NCBI GenBank assembly: GCA_036583965.1
Contig: JAZBQD010000028.1
Location: forward strand, 1,798,001 to 1,862,000
DNA length: 64,000 nucleotides
Direction of reading: 5' to 3'
Origin: Prunella strophiata
Taxonomy: Eukaryota; Chordata; Aves; Passeriformes; Prunellidae
This document shows positions 1-53,642 of this stretch, in pieces. The first letter of the stretch is position 1; every line of letters begins with the position of its first letter. The translations under genes were made by a program, and so were the position numbers. The notes below the pieces were generated by a model that made no database searches, was not told the origin of the DNA, and saw nothing but the letters and a program-made list of their open reading frames with translations.

Positions 1-106
1 TCTTGGACTAGAATCCAGTTATGACTAGTTATGCATTACTGAACACTCCTTACTCTCTTGTGGAACTTATATTCTCAAACATTCAGTTAACAGCTTCATG
101 GCTTGA

Positions 107-125
107 TTTTTTTTTTTTTTTTTTT
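107..125. repeat. T homopolymer (19 nt)
   Basis: A run of 19 T followed by a GTTGG-rich stretch in the intron upstream of the first exon of the window. The rest of 1-448 is intronic AT-rich sequence with no other feature seen. Confidence 0.9.
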
Positions 126-448
126 GTTGGTTGGTTTTAATCAGTTTGATGTATATATATAAAAAAGTAAAATCTACTCAAGTTAAATTTCCTTTTTAAA
201 AAAAGTGGTGTATTGTGCTTTTATTTTGCAGTCTACTTAGGTTTTATGCTAGCAAATATGTGCAATATGACTCTTCACATCCAAGCATGTGGGGGTTTTT
301 GTTTGTTTACTTCAGTGTAAACTGAACAGTGTTTCTTACATGCAGTATCCTTTATTATTAAACAATGATGACATTTACATGCAAAATTCTTACAAACTGT
401 GAGGCTTCTTGAGTTCAACTCTAATGCTGTTCCTGCTTACTTCTACAG

Positions 449-42440
<41,992 letters not shown>

Positions 42441-42756
42441 TCACAATGAAAAATGCAATGTCTGCCTGTTACAGCAAAAGAAAAACTCATGATTCTTTTC
42501 TAAATATATCACCTGAGTCAAGGAAACGTGTTACGCCTTCTTGTTGTAGAAAAACGGCTTGCAGATTATAAGCAAAGACACTTGGTTGATATTCATTAAA
42601 AGCCCCTATGGACTTAAAGTGATCAGGCCCTAAAAGTTGTTGTGACAAGGTTTCTTTAGCAAGTTCTTGTTTAAATTATCATTTATTTGATGAGTGAAGT
42701 TTTTAACTTGCTTTGCTGTGTGAAATTTAAAAAGGGATGTTTTTCCAGGCTGGAAC

Positions 42757-42762
42757 AATAAA
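42757..42762 (+). promoter_or_regulatory. Poly(A) signal AATAAA, proximal
   Basis: AATAAA 317 nt after the TRIP12 stop, followed by a GT-rich stretch (gggctgtgtgtatcc) about 25 nt downstream, which fits a downstream element. It could give a short 3' UTR isoform. Confidence 0.6.
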
Positions 42763-43427
42763 TGTCGCTGTGCAGTTTAATACTGGGCTGTGTGTATCCA
42801 TCTAGCTAAGTCTGAAGTTTTTCCTCCAAAGACAACTTTTGTACATAAGTACAGAAATTAAAATACACCATGTATTTGACAAATCTAGTTTAGTAGACTA
42901 GTTCTGTGTACCCTCACCTGCCTCTAATTTTACCCATCCTCATGTATTGTCTGATGTGCAATTCACTTGGTTCTTTTTGTGTGCAACCTTCAACAATTGT
43001 TATGTTTTGGTTAGCATGGGCATTTAAGTGCTCCATGCCTCTTTCTCTGATTAAGATAATTTAAATTTTACTGAAATCAAATATATATTGTCAATATAAT
43101 TCAGCCTTTGTAATTAGGTAGAACCTTTCTTATAGCATAGTTTTACTGTAGTGGTAGGATATAATGGCGACAAGTCGTTACCAGAGTGCTCCAGAGCTGT
43201 TTACACAGTGATTCAGGCAGCAAAAGCCTGGTAAGGGAGGCAAGGAAGAATTATTTCTTTCATGTAGTTGAAGTCCAACAGCTTGGGCTGGCCAGTGTGT
43301 ATTGTGGTAAGGCCCAGAGCATTTCGAATTGATGTAAAGTTTTTTAAAAGACAAATTAGTCATTTCATTCCCTGTTTGAGTAAGCAGTTTTCCTGTTCTC
43401 GATCTAAGTTCCTGGCTAATTTTGTAG

Positions 43428-43436
<9 letters not shown>

Positions 43437-43462
<26 letters not shown>
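43437..43462. repeat. T homopolymer (26 nt)
   Basis: 26 consecutive T, part of a pyrimidine tract in the probable TRIP12 3' UTR. Length is liable to assembly error. Confidence 0.9.
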
Positions 43463-43622
43463 CTCTTTCCCCCCAGTGCTAGCTTGGAACAAGCAGTTCA
43501 GCCTTTGTCTTTTGACACAGATAAAGCACCTGTAAGCAATGCTCTGTCCAACTGTTTTATGTGCTGATTTCTCAAATCTGCAATAATTTACTTCATCAGG
43601 TTAATGTTTTTACCTGAATATA

Positions 43623-43628
43623 AATAAA
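43623..43628 (+). promoter_or_regulatory. Poly(A) signal AATAAA, middle
   Basis: AATAAA followed by T-rich and GT-containing sequence; candidate alternative 3' end of TRIP12 transcripts. Confidence 0.5.
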
Positions 43629-44446
43629 AAAGTTTGCTTCACCTTTTTGTTCATAGTTTTGTACTGTATGCCTAAAGCTCAATTGTGTAAATTACTGTAA
43701 TGCAAGTAAATCATCCTAAATCTACTTGGCTAACAACCTGCAACTTGTGGATGATTTACTACAAAAAGAAACAAGACCTTTTAAGACCTCCAACTTTGAG
43801 GGGTTTTTCCTTTCTATGTGTTCAAAAAACGGGCAATTACAAATATTCCTGAGATGTACCTGCTACATAGATAATCTTTATGAAAATGCTGATAGTTAAT
43901 TACTTTTATTCAACTTTGAGAAATCAAAATTCCTTTCAGTGCTTAGAAATTGTTAAATTCTGGCTAATCAGGTTAGTTATTTCCCCTAAACTAACAAGTT
44001 TTCTTTTATCCAGCTGAAGAACTCGTACTTCAGAACATGTAACGGACGTTCTTCTGGTGAACATTCACAGAATTACCTGTGCTTGCTCAGACCAGTGCCA
44101 CTGAAATGTAATACAGACCTGTCATGAGCATGAGTAGAATGTGAAATCCTTGCACAAAGAACCTGATAACTGAACAGTTTTTTATTACCGTATTAAACCC
44201 TGACCGAAGGCGCTTCACCCTGTACATACAATAATGGTAGCGCGCAGTGCGGCATAGTTTGCATCCAACTTCAAGGCAGTGTTTAAACTATGGACTGGTG
44301 TTTAAATTTTTCTGATAACTTGATCAAACTGAGCACAAACAAGTGTTTATAGTGTGTGGATAGCAATTTGTTCATTTTTTTAAGGTTCTATATTTTAAAA
44401 AAACTGACTTGTGTAAAAAAAAAAAAGAAAAAAGCTAATATTTTGT

Positions 44447-44452
44447 ATTAAA
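44447..44452 (+). promoter_or_regulatory. Poly(A) signal ATTAAA, probable main TRIP12 3' end
   Basis: ATTAAA followed by tatcatgtgtattgatac and a T-rich tract, the layout of a vertebrate cleavage site. The choice of this as the main site is inference. Confidence 0.45.
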
Positions 44453-45008
44453 ATATCATGTGTATTGATACTTTTTTTACCCATGTTGTCTCCCTCTAGA
44501 ATCTGGCTTTCATTGACTTGGAAATTTTGAGGAGCTTTCAGATTTGATAGTGTAACTGTTTGTGTAACTGTTTCAGTGGGAAAATAAGTTGGTGCCTGTT
44601 AAAAAAGGAAGGAAAAAACAAGTACCTGTGGTGATGTGTTCTGGCTGTCATTTTGAGTGCAGACAAAGGTTTTAGTTTGCCTGAAAATTGAATGAAACCC
44701 TTTTGGGTGCCACTTCTTTTTTCCTACCAAGGGCAGCTTTTGGCATATTAGAAGAGCAGTCTGGCTTAAAAGGTAAAGTTAGTAAATTACAAGAATAAAC
44801 TGGAAAGTCACATTTTGGATGACTGTAGTACTGTCCTGCAAACAAATGTATATATCTAAGAGTAGTTCAGAATGAGTGGAGGGGTGGTGCAAGATCTTAA
44901 TCATTTCTCTTTTTCAGGAATTCTGGATTAAGGGAAAACCTCACTAAAATCAATCCATGTATGTAGTCATTGTAGTACTGCACTGCTTTGTATACCTTTA
45001 TAAGGTAT

Positions 45009-45014
45009 AATAAA
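45009..45014 (+). promoter_or_regulatory. Poly(A) signal AATAAA, distal
   Basis: AATAAA in ggtataataaaaggtgc about 2.6 kb past the stop; possible distal site. Confidence 0.35.
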
Positions 45015-47296
45015 AGGTGCAATCAGAAGTCTTATCTTTTAAAATGGATGCTTTTTTTAGCATGGTAAGTTCAACTATTTTTAGGTAACACCACCAGTTG
45101 CTGTTTTGGATGAGTTGTGTCCTTCTGTGTTAACAAGAGCGGCAAAAAAAATAATTAATGGATGAAAGGGCCATACAGGCACTGACAGCTCCTACTGAAC
45201 TTGTGTGATATTTTGTTGTTGTTGTTAGATGTTGACTGTTTACCAGAAATATCTTGTTTAGGGAACACTCCAGCATCCCATCTGACATGAGTTAGTTACG
45301 GTTCTTCATGTTCTCGAGGAAGGTGCACAAGAATTAATTCCCATCATGAGTGAAGTCCCCCATGCTTACTGCCAAACTTACTCAGTTACTCAAATTTCCA
45401 TATGCAGACTGCTTGCATAATTGAATTGTCCAGATTCTTCTTCTTTCCCCTCAACCATGTGCTTTATTTTCTTCTATCTCCTTTCCCTTACTGAGCTGAT
45501 GAGAAGCTGGGTGCCTAAGGGCAGGGACTGGTGAAATTCCAGGTGCCTGTAACACTTGTGCCCTCTCTTCTGGCCCCTGATGAAGGTAGGTCTGTCATCT
45601 GTGGAGTTTCTGGGCCTTGGTCCCCCTGTCTTCACATGAGTAGTGCCACTTCCCATGCTCTGAGCAGCCTGTACTCTGCAGAGGCAGTAAATAAGGGCCT
45701 ACCTGACATGAAAGAGAATGCCATGGTTTCAATATGAATGTGCCTCCCCCAAGCCAGAAGTTTGCTGTAGCTAAAGCTGTTGGCAGAATGGAGAAAAATG
45801 AAAAGCCTTGCTGAAATGGATTCTGGAAATGCTGAAATTTGAAGGGGAGGTATAATCTGCTGATAGGTGAGCCTTTTCCAGGGCTTGCCCTGGCTTTCTC
45901 CTTCTTTCCTTTCCTGGTCTCTTGATTGCTTGAACTGGAAAGCATCTCTGCTGTGTGACCTCTTCCTGTGATCCTGCAGGAGCATCCCACCCTGTGTTCC
46001 CAGTGTGCCATATCTCTCCTGCTGTGTTGTGTTTTTAGGAGCTTTTCTCAGGTGAGTGTAGGAGATTGCCCCAAGAGTAGGAGTGGTCACCCCAGCCCAG
46101 TGCAGCAGCACAAGCTGCCCAGGCAGTGCTTGATCAGAACCTTGGTGCCTGTTGGTACAGCAGATGGGGAACATTCCATCCTCTGCTGCCTGTGACTGAC
46201 AGCAGATGGCTGAAGGAATGACTGATGCCTCTAAAGGAATGCCATGTTCTTGTTTCCTGGTACTGCAATGTGCCTGTATTGATCAGGTATGAAGCTGCTT
46301 AGGGGGCAGAGGGAGGAACAGATCCTGGGTCTCTTCCTTTTTTGTGTGTATCTGGGGACTAGTGACATCTTGGGCTGTAAGCAGAACTAAGTGGAGGGAG
46401 AATAGTTAAGACATCCAGTACTTTCAAGGCACTAGATTGAAGTTCCTGATAGCTCTGGATCTAGTTTGGCAGCAGCTTCTGGAAAGCTGGTTCAAAGAGA
46501 AAAAAAAGAGGAGAGCAAAATGTTCTCCTCAAGAAGACACAAACTCAAAAACCCAAAGTAGGCTAAAAGGTGTAACAGCTGGCATGAAAGCCCCTTCCTA
46601 CCCACCCTTCACAAAGTGGGGAGGCATTCCCAAGTCCTGTGAAATTTCCCCGTAGGGAGAACACTGAGCAGTATGTTGGGGTAAAGCAGCACGTGTACTG
46701 TGCCTTTGGTCTTGCCTGCCTCTGTCCTGTTTCCCCTCCCACCCCTCAATCCAGGATTATGATGGCTGAACCCCCATAAAAGACAGAAGTAGATAAGCCT
46801 GGGGGAGAATGTGGGACAGCAACCACCCTGCCCTCACCTCAGAACAGAAAGGGGATGTGGAAGAAGGAGGTTTCCCTTTGCAAAATGAAAGCTTACACAC
46901 TGAAAGCCAAGGCAAGTTCTTGCTGTGGAAATAAATGTAATGCAGTTTTTCCCATCTCAACAGCTATTTCCCAATTATTTTACTCTTCCTTTAGCTGCTG
47001 TCCAAGGTGTTCTAGGCTAAATATAGGCCTGGTCTGACTGCAGCTTGACTGTTCTCGGGACTTCTTGCATGCAGAAGCCTCTTTGACAGGCAGGGTGATG
47101 CAAGCACTGATCCAGAAATAGTTAGCCAATCTAAGAGGTGGCATTTTATTTCCCAGCCTCATCTTCCAGCCCTTTTTACAGATTATTGCCTCAGCGTATC
47201 ACAACTGTCAAGACATTGGCTAAACAGTGAAAATTTGCTAGCTGATTACTTTTTCCCCCACAATGTTTCCCATATTCTGTGCTATGCTTCTCAGGG

Positions 47297-47317
47297 AAAA
47301 AAAAAAAAAAAAAAAAA
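47297..47317. repeat. A homopolymer (21 nt)
   Basis: 21 consecutive A in intergenic sequence. No clear retroelement body was recognised on its 5' side. Confidence 0.9.
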
Positions 47318-49229
47318 TCTTTATGCCTTCACTTTGTAACTTGGCATGCTTAATTTACTGGAAGTACTGATATTACTAACCATCCAGAAAGGTTTCCCAG
47401 AGTTTTGATACTTCTTGATACAGGACCAGCTCTTGTTCTGGGGCACTAAAACTATAAATGCCATTTGAAAGGGGAGAAGTCATTTTAAAACTTAGAATAA
47501 TTTTGCTGCTTGATTATCTTCAGTAACACTGGGTTCTAAGAGTGGTAATTTCCAATTTATGGCACTTCTACTGGACCAGAAGTGGGAGGGAAAGGGAGAA
47601 ACTGGCTGGAGAGCAGCTCTGCTGGAAAGGCTGAGGCTTGGTCAGCTTTGTGCCGTGGCAGCCAGGGAAGGCAGCAGCATCACACACTGCAGTGATGGGA
47701 GCACAGCTGGTGAAACAAGGCAAGGGATTATTTCCTTTGCTTCATATCCCCAGAGGAGAGATTTTGCAGTCCCTGTGGGTTTTTTAAGACCCAAATGGAT
47801 ATGTGTTTGTTTTACTAAAACATACCACAATTCTAAAATGAGCTCTCTTTAAAATTTAAAATCAGAGCTGTATGACAGCATCAAACTAAATCGATACACA
47901 TTTTACCCTTGCACTGTTTGTGCTACATCAGTCCCATCAATTTAAATAAATTCAGTGGGAGAAATTTATATGCAGAGAGGTTTTCTAAATTTTCTGATAA
48001 AATAAGTGGAAAACACAAGGGTCTTAGTTTTAGCTGCAGATTATGGGTAATCTCCACATCAGAGAACTCCTTTTCAACTGGCTGAAAATTAAAGGCCTTA
48101 GTTACTTCTACTTTTCAAAATGGTTTCAATTCTCAAAACTTTTTTCTGGCTTCCTCTTCTGTTTTTAATATTGAATGACTTGGCACTTATCTGTGATGAG
48201 AAACTGTTATGACTCCATGTTCATCTCTGCCCCAGCAAGCACCTGGTCATTTCCAATTTCTTCTGGAGTAAGTAGCTAACATGATTTGACAGCACTTATG
48301 GAGAGATGCCATAATTGCATATAGAGGATTTTCTAGAAAGGGCAGTTTTCACAGGTATTAGCAAAAAATAGCATCCTGAAAATGGAAAGATAGGAATTAG
48401 GAATGCAAAATGGACAAGACAGGAAAAAGTTCTACTTCTGTCCTGTATGTGTAGTTTGAAAAATGAGTACTGATAGGTGAGTGACCAGCAGTGCTGTGGA
48501 TGTCCATGGAGATGCTCAAGACATTTATGGTCAGGTTACATCACTCACCTCCTGCTTTACTGTGTCAGTGCAAAAGTTTAGTGATACAGACCTACAAAAT
48601 ACATTTTCTACCAAAAGCTCACTGTCAAGGTTACAGATTAATTAAGCCTTGATCCTAAGAAATGTATGGGCAAAGGAACAGAGTAAGATGCTGTTTAGGA
48701 TTCTATGCCCAATGTTGAGACCCTTGTATATTCCAGCTGTCAGTAATGTTTGATATTGTTGAAAGCTGTTGGCAGAATTCAGCAGGAGCCCTGATTTTGA
48801 AATGGTATAGATCCTGGCTGTCTATAACAGGGTAAGCAGAAAAAGATATATCAAGAAACTACCAATTAGTTCAAATCAAGTAGAACTTCATTTTGTGTAT
48901 CAGTTATTTGGTGAGAGGCATTTATGGATCCACCAAGCGATCTTTGTTGATGAAGTTTCATAGAAATCATTTGTCTGAAGAAGAAGAGTGAGAAAGCAGA
49001 GATGGGAGTTAAAGCTGTACAGACAGCATGTCATAGGAGGAGCACAGTGCTTTGTGCCCTACCAAAGTGACCCTGTAGCTCAGCAGCCCCTGCTCTGCCC
49101 TAGCAGCACTGATCTCTAACACACCTCTTCCACAGTAAAAGCAGAAGTGATGGACAAGTTGCATTAGGTAGGCAGTCGAAGCTTTAGCAGCTCCTGAATT
49201 GTGGAAGCACTGTTGGAACAGGGCCAGAG

Positions 49230-49260
49230 GCTGTACAATACCAGCTGTATATTGTACAGC
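49230..49260. other. Perfect 11-bp inverted repeat
   Basis: GCTGTACAATA (49230-49240) pairs with TATTGTACAGC (49250-49260) across a 9-nt spacer. A small hairpin of unknown role. Confidence 0.75.
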
Positions 49261-49557
49261 TATATGTCACTTTTATAGTCTCATATCCTTGTTATTTTTG
49301 CTACATACATTATATGTTACAATTACTGTCCCCACTCTTGCTTTCCTCTTTTTTTTCTGTTTGTTTTTCAGTAGTCTTGCACTAAAACACATTAAACTGC
49401 TTCCTTCATACTAATAATTTAAAGGTTTTATCCTTCTGTGCTGAAGCAGACTATTTCTGACCAAATTGCAATCCTGATGTAATAGCACTGATGTCCAGAT
49501 GTTTCATATTTGTTAAGTCCAAAATAAGGCTTTTAATCGTTCTTCCAAGAGATTTAC

Positions 49558-49578
49558 TTTTTTTTTTTTTTTTTTTTT
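49558..49578. repeat. T homopolymer (21 nt)
   Basis: 21 consecutive T followed by AA in intergenic sequence. Confidence 0.9.
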
Positions 49579-51147
49579 AAATACACCCATCCTCCCTGTC
49601 ACCCTGGCTTCAAAAATAGATCCTTGCATCCACACTGGATCTGAATGTGCTGATGCTTTGTGCAGGTCCTCTCCTATCCACATACACCATTCAGTGACTG
49701 TATCAGATCCATTATGTAACTGGCATTTTTGGTTTTCTTTTTTTTTTGCTACTAAAGACAATGATGTTTATTCCCATTCAGGGGACAGATACACAGACTG
49801 CAGCTTTGCCTGTGTTAATACTCTCTTTTCTTTATGTATATTTCTTAGCTCCCTTTCCTCCACCACATTAAAGTTCTTGTCTTCCAGTGCTCTGAAAAGG
49901 AGCTGTTGTTCCCTCTCCTGTTCTTCACCTCACACTTGAATGTACTCTCATGGCTGCCTCAGACAATTAAAACATCTTTAAAAAGCTTCTTTGTCATAAT
50001 ATTTGTCCCAGAAATGATCATGATAAATGACAATTGCTGTGGATACTTGTGGCTTGTTGTGATGGTTGATATTATCTCATTATGCCCTTCATGATGGGTT
50101 GTTTTTCTATAGTGCCTGACTTTGCCTCCTCTTGTGCTTAAATGCTAAGAAAAAGTGGAGAGGTCTTCTTGTCCTTTCTATGCACAGCATCAAGTAGAAC
50201 CTGCTTATGAGAAGAGTGTCTCAGATCTGTTACCCAGTCTGGAAATGGAAGCAAAAAATTAACAGCTGCTAGAGATTTACTTTTTAACCTTATGTGAGAA
50301 AAATAAATTAAAATATTAAATTTAATCACAATAATTTTAGATTTTAACTAATTCTCAAATGAAATATAGTTAGTTGTCAATATAAGCACTTATCAAAGAT
50401 GATATGGCTTTTTCTGTTATTTCTTTTAGGAGGTCTACTTATTTGAGAAAATGCATCTCTTTCACACCTGCATTATTGTGACGATTAGAATAATATATAA
50501 TAATGTCTTTTACATGTCATGCTATCATCATAGAGTTTTAGAAGGTGTTAAGAAATCTAGACTGTATTTTCTTTGATTATACCATATCAGCAAATCAGCT
50601 CTCCAAAGGGTGAATCTGCACCTCTCATTCAATTTTTATAGTAAAATTAATCTCAGTTCAATGTAGTATTCTTACCTGGCCAGGGCAATTTATGAAATTT
50701 ACTGAAAAGTTCATGTTAAGCACTCCTCCACAGAGCTTGCCTCATTTTTCATTGGAGCTTTGTTGTGTGTGCCTGTGTTTCCCCTACAGAGGCTGTACTT
50801 TTTATTTCAGAATTGATGATTGCTGAGGAAAGGAGCAATTTTAAAATGATCCTGACACTGTCTTCAGCAAAACCAACCAGCCATCCTCCCAAAAGCCAAA
50901 GGCTCATTTCTAGAGCTCCACCTAAAGCAGAATTGCCTGACAGAGTTCACCTGTAACTCTTGCACACAGCAGAAGTGCTAGATGTTGACAGAACCTGATA
51001 TGTATCTTTGAGATAGCACACCAAGTTTTTATGACTTAGATTTCTCATTACTTAAGCAAAAATAGGAACTTCAATCTGTGTACCTCTGCTGTGGAGAATC
51101 CTGTGAGCATATTCTTTGAGGTTAACAGACACACAAACACTTTAAAT

Positions 51148-51163
51148 AAAAAAAAAAAAAAAA
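51148..51163. repeat. A homopolymer (16 nt)
   Basis: 16 consecutive A following tttaaat; no retroelement body recognised. Confidence 0.85.
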
Positions 51164-52926
51164 CCAGTAAGTGGTAAAGCTGAATGTGGAATGTAAATTA
51201 ATGATTCTGCATTTGATTGTTGACTTGCTAAACTGTGTAAGAGCATCAGCTTTATAGCCACTTACAAACTAAACAAGATGGTATTAAGAAAAAATTAGCA
51301 ATGTGTTGTTGCTCTGTTTTTGTAGTAGCCAGTGGAATGGGATTAATAGTTGTCACTGCTGTATTAATACAAAAATGTCTGGGGTGTAGCCATAGAGATG
51401 AAAGTGAGGTATTTATTGTTTTTAGTATTGTAGACTTCTATAATTTTGTAGCAATTTCAGAAACATAAAACATTCATATACAATTTATTAACCCAGAACT
51501 AAAATTAAAGGAACTCATTCCACCCATTAGTGTCTTGTGTGGGATCTGCCAGCCTGAAAAGAAAAAAAACCAGGTTGGAATATTAATGTCACTCTCTAAT
51601 GTTTTTGATCTGAGGTTTGATAAGTCCTCCATCACTTTCTGCCTGATGATGTAAAAGACTGAATGATTTTAGTACTAAGGCACAGATTAAGAATCTTTAT
51701 ATTTTGTGTTCCACACTGTGGCATTTCTTTCTGAAAATGTTTACAGTATAAGGAAAAGCCCATGTAATTTTTGGCCTATTCCCTATAAAATCTTTACTGG
51801 CCCACATAAGCTAAACATTCAACCTGTTTCCTCAGAAACCAGTAACTGTTAGTGGGAGAAAACTGCAAGAAGAAACTGCATATGCAGTGGTTACACAAGG
51901 AGAAATGGTGAAGATTCAACTTTTACTGCCATGATACGTCCATGCGAGCTACAGCACATTAGTCTTAATACAGAGTGACCACAAAATGTTCAGCTCATCT
52001 AAAAGTGTGTTAAAAACTGCTTAAATCTTAATGTAGAATCACCTACAAAGTAAAAATGCTACGTTAATTATTTTAGTAGCACGTCGCTCCTTAATTTGTG
52101 AAGGGAAAAAAGTAAAATTAGATCTGGTGACTGAAAACTAGAATAATTCAGGTTAAAATTATGATTCCTGAGAAGAATATACCTTGGTCTTCATCACTTG
52201 TCTTCAAATAAAGACTGGATACTGTAATTTATGCATATTTCTAGTCTGAATATAAAATAAATGAGAGCTTCTTTATGTGGGAGGCCTGATGAAAACTGGC
52301 CCAGAACTGTCTTACAACATTACCATTTTGTTTTGAAAAGGTTTTAAGAAACAGTGGATAGAGTTTCTAACAGGCTGTCATTAACTCTGACTGTGGCCTG
52401 TGTGGAATGCCAGCACACATCCACTGCCTCTGCAAACACCACTGACACCTTGCATCTGTCCAGTCCACTTTTCCCTAAATTTGGGTTGATGTTAAGACCA
52501 TGTTGTGCACAGTAGCCCTCTTTTTCATGACAATGAAGGTCATACTGGCTTTATTGTTTTCCCATAAACATATAATATTTATTGTTAATTTTTACAGAAA
52601 TTAGAACCTGGTTGTTTTCTCTAGCAAGGTTCAGCATTGTGTAAACCAGTAGTTCAGAGCTTTAGGATGAGTTTTGTACTTACCACAGCCTCTCTGTAGC
52701 TGTTAAGCAAGAATCCAGCTTGTTGGTTAAGTCTTTAAATTGTTTAGATCTGAAGCTTAAGCTGTAAAATTGGGGTAAACTATTTCCTAACCTCAGGAGA
52801 GGGGTGAGGGGGTGGTGAGTCGTGACCAGCACTCAACTGGGACCCTGAACATCCAGCCTTTAAAGGAGTAGAGATATTTTATGGATCCACATTTATTAAA
52901 ATAGGTGCATACACCACTTAATAAGA

Positions 52927-53642
52927 TCGAGTGCCAGGTGCTGCACCTGGGTCAGGGCAAATCCTGGTATCAGTCCAGGCTGAGGGAGGAAGGGGTTGAG
53001 AGCAGCCCTGCTGAGAAGGACTTGGGGGTGCTGGTGTGTGAGAGGCTGGACATGAGCCAGCCATGAGCCCAGAGAGCCAAACGTGTCCTGGGCTGCAGCC
53101 AGAGCCCTGTGGGCAGCAGGGCAGGGAGGGGGCTCTGCCCTCTGCTCTGCTCTGACCCACCTGGAGCTCTGCATCCAGCTCTGGGCTCCCAACACAGGAG
53201 GACAGGGACCTGCTGGGGTGACACCAGAGGAGGTCACCACCTTCTGCTACAAGGAAAGGCTGAGACAATTGGCTTTGTTCAGCCTGAAAAGAAAAAGCTT
53301 TGGTGTGACCTAATTGTGGCATTCCAGTACCTGAAGGGAGCCCAGAAGAAAGGTGGAGAGGGATTTTTGACAAGGACATGTATGGACAGGACAAGGAGCA
53401 ATGGATTCCAACTGAAAGAGAGTAGGTTTAGATTAGATACCAGGCAGAAATTCCCTGTGATGCTGGTGAGGCACAGGAATAGGCTGGCCAGAGAAGCTGT
53501 GCCTGTCCCACCCCCAGCAGTGTTCAAGGCCAGGCTGGATGAAGCTCCAGTCTGGTCAAAGGTGTCCCTACCCATGGCAGGTGTTGGGACTAAATGATCT
53601 TTAAGGTCCCTTCCCACCCAAACCATATTGTGATTCTGTGAT
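52927..53642 (+). mobile_element. CR1 LINE 3' fragment, sense, about 0.7 kb
   Basis: It starts in the CR1 text cgagtgccaggtgctgcacc, continues through ggacttgggggtgctggtgt and ctggagctctgcatccagct, and ends with gatctttaaggtcccttccc and the terminal tgtgattctgtga. This is the 3' part of ORF2 plus 3' UTR, 5'-truncated and with an internal deletion. It looks better preserved than the intronic copies. Open frames inside it are not genes. Confidence 0.88.

Larger units (their letters stand above)
42441..44475 (+). other. TRIP12: TRIP12 3' UTR (probable extent)
   Basis: This AT-rich sequence downstream of the stop has several poly(A) signals. The right end is placed just after ATTAAA at 44447-44452 and is an inference without transcript data. 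A 26-nt T run (43437-43462) lies inside. No coding potential was seen. Confidence 0.6.
44476..52926. other. Intergenic region without recognisable genes
   Basis: AT-rich sequence downstream of TRIP12. Short open frames here show no known domain, no splice-supported continuity and no codon-like pattern. It contains homopolymer runs, listed separately, and a small hairpin at 49230-49260. Confidence 0.7.

Noticed and set aside
45595..46195. Minus-strand frames of 138 and 180 codons downstream of TRIP12
   Set aside because: No recognisable domain, two overlapping frames of similar length and no splice or promoter context; likely chance frames in a locally GC-richer stretch.
47297..47317. A-run as the tail of a processed pseudogene or SINE
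   Set aside because: The sequence on its 5' side shows no recognisable gene or SINE body and no flanking target-site duplication was seen.
52896..53626. Frames of 114-162 codons on both strands
   Set aside because: They lie in a CR1 3' fragment; this is transposon sequence, not a host gene.
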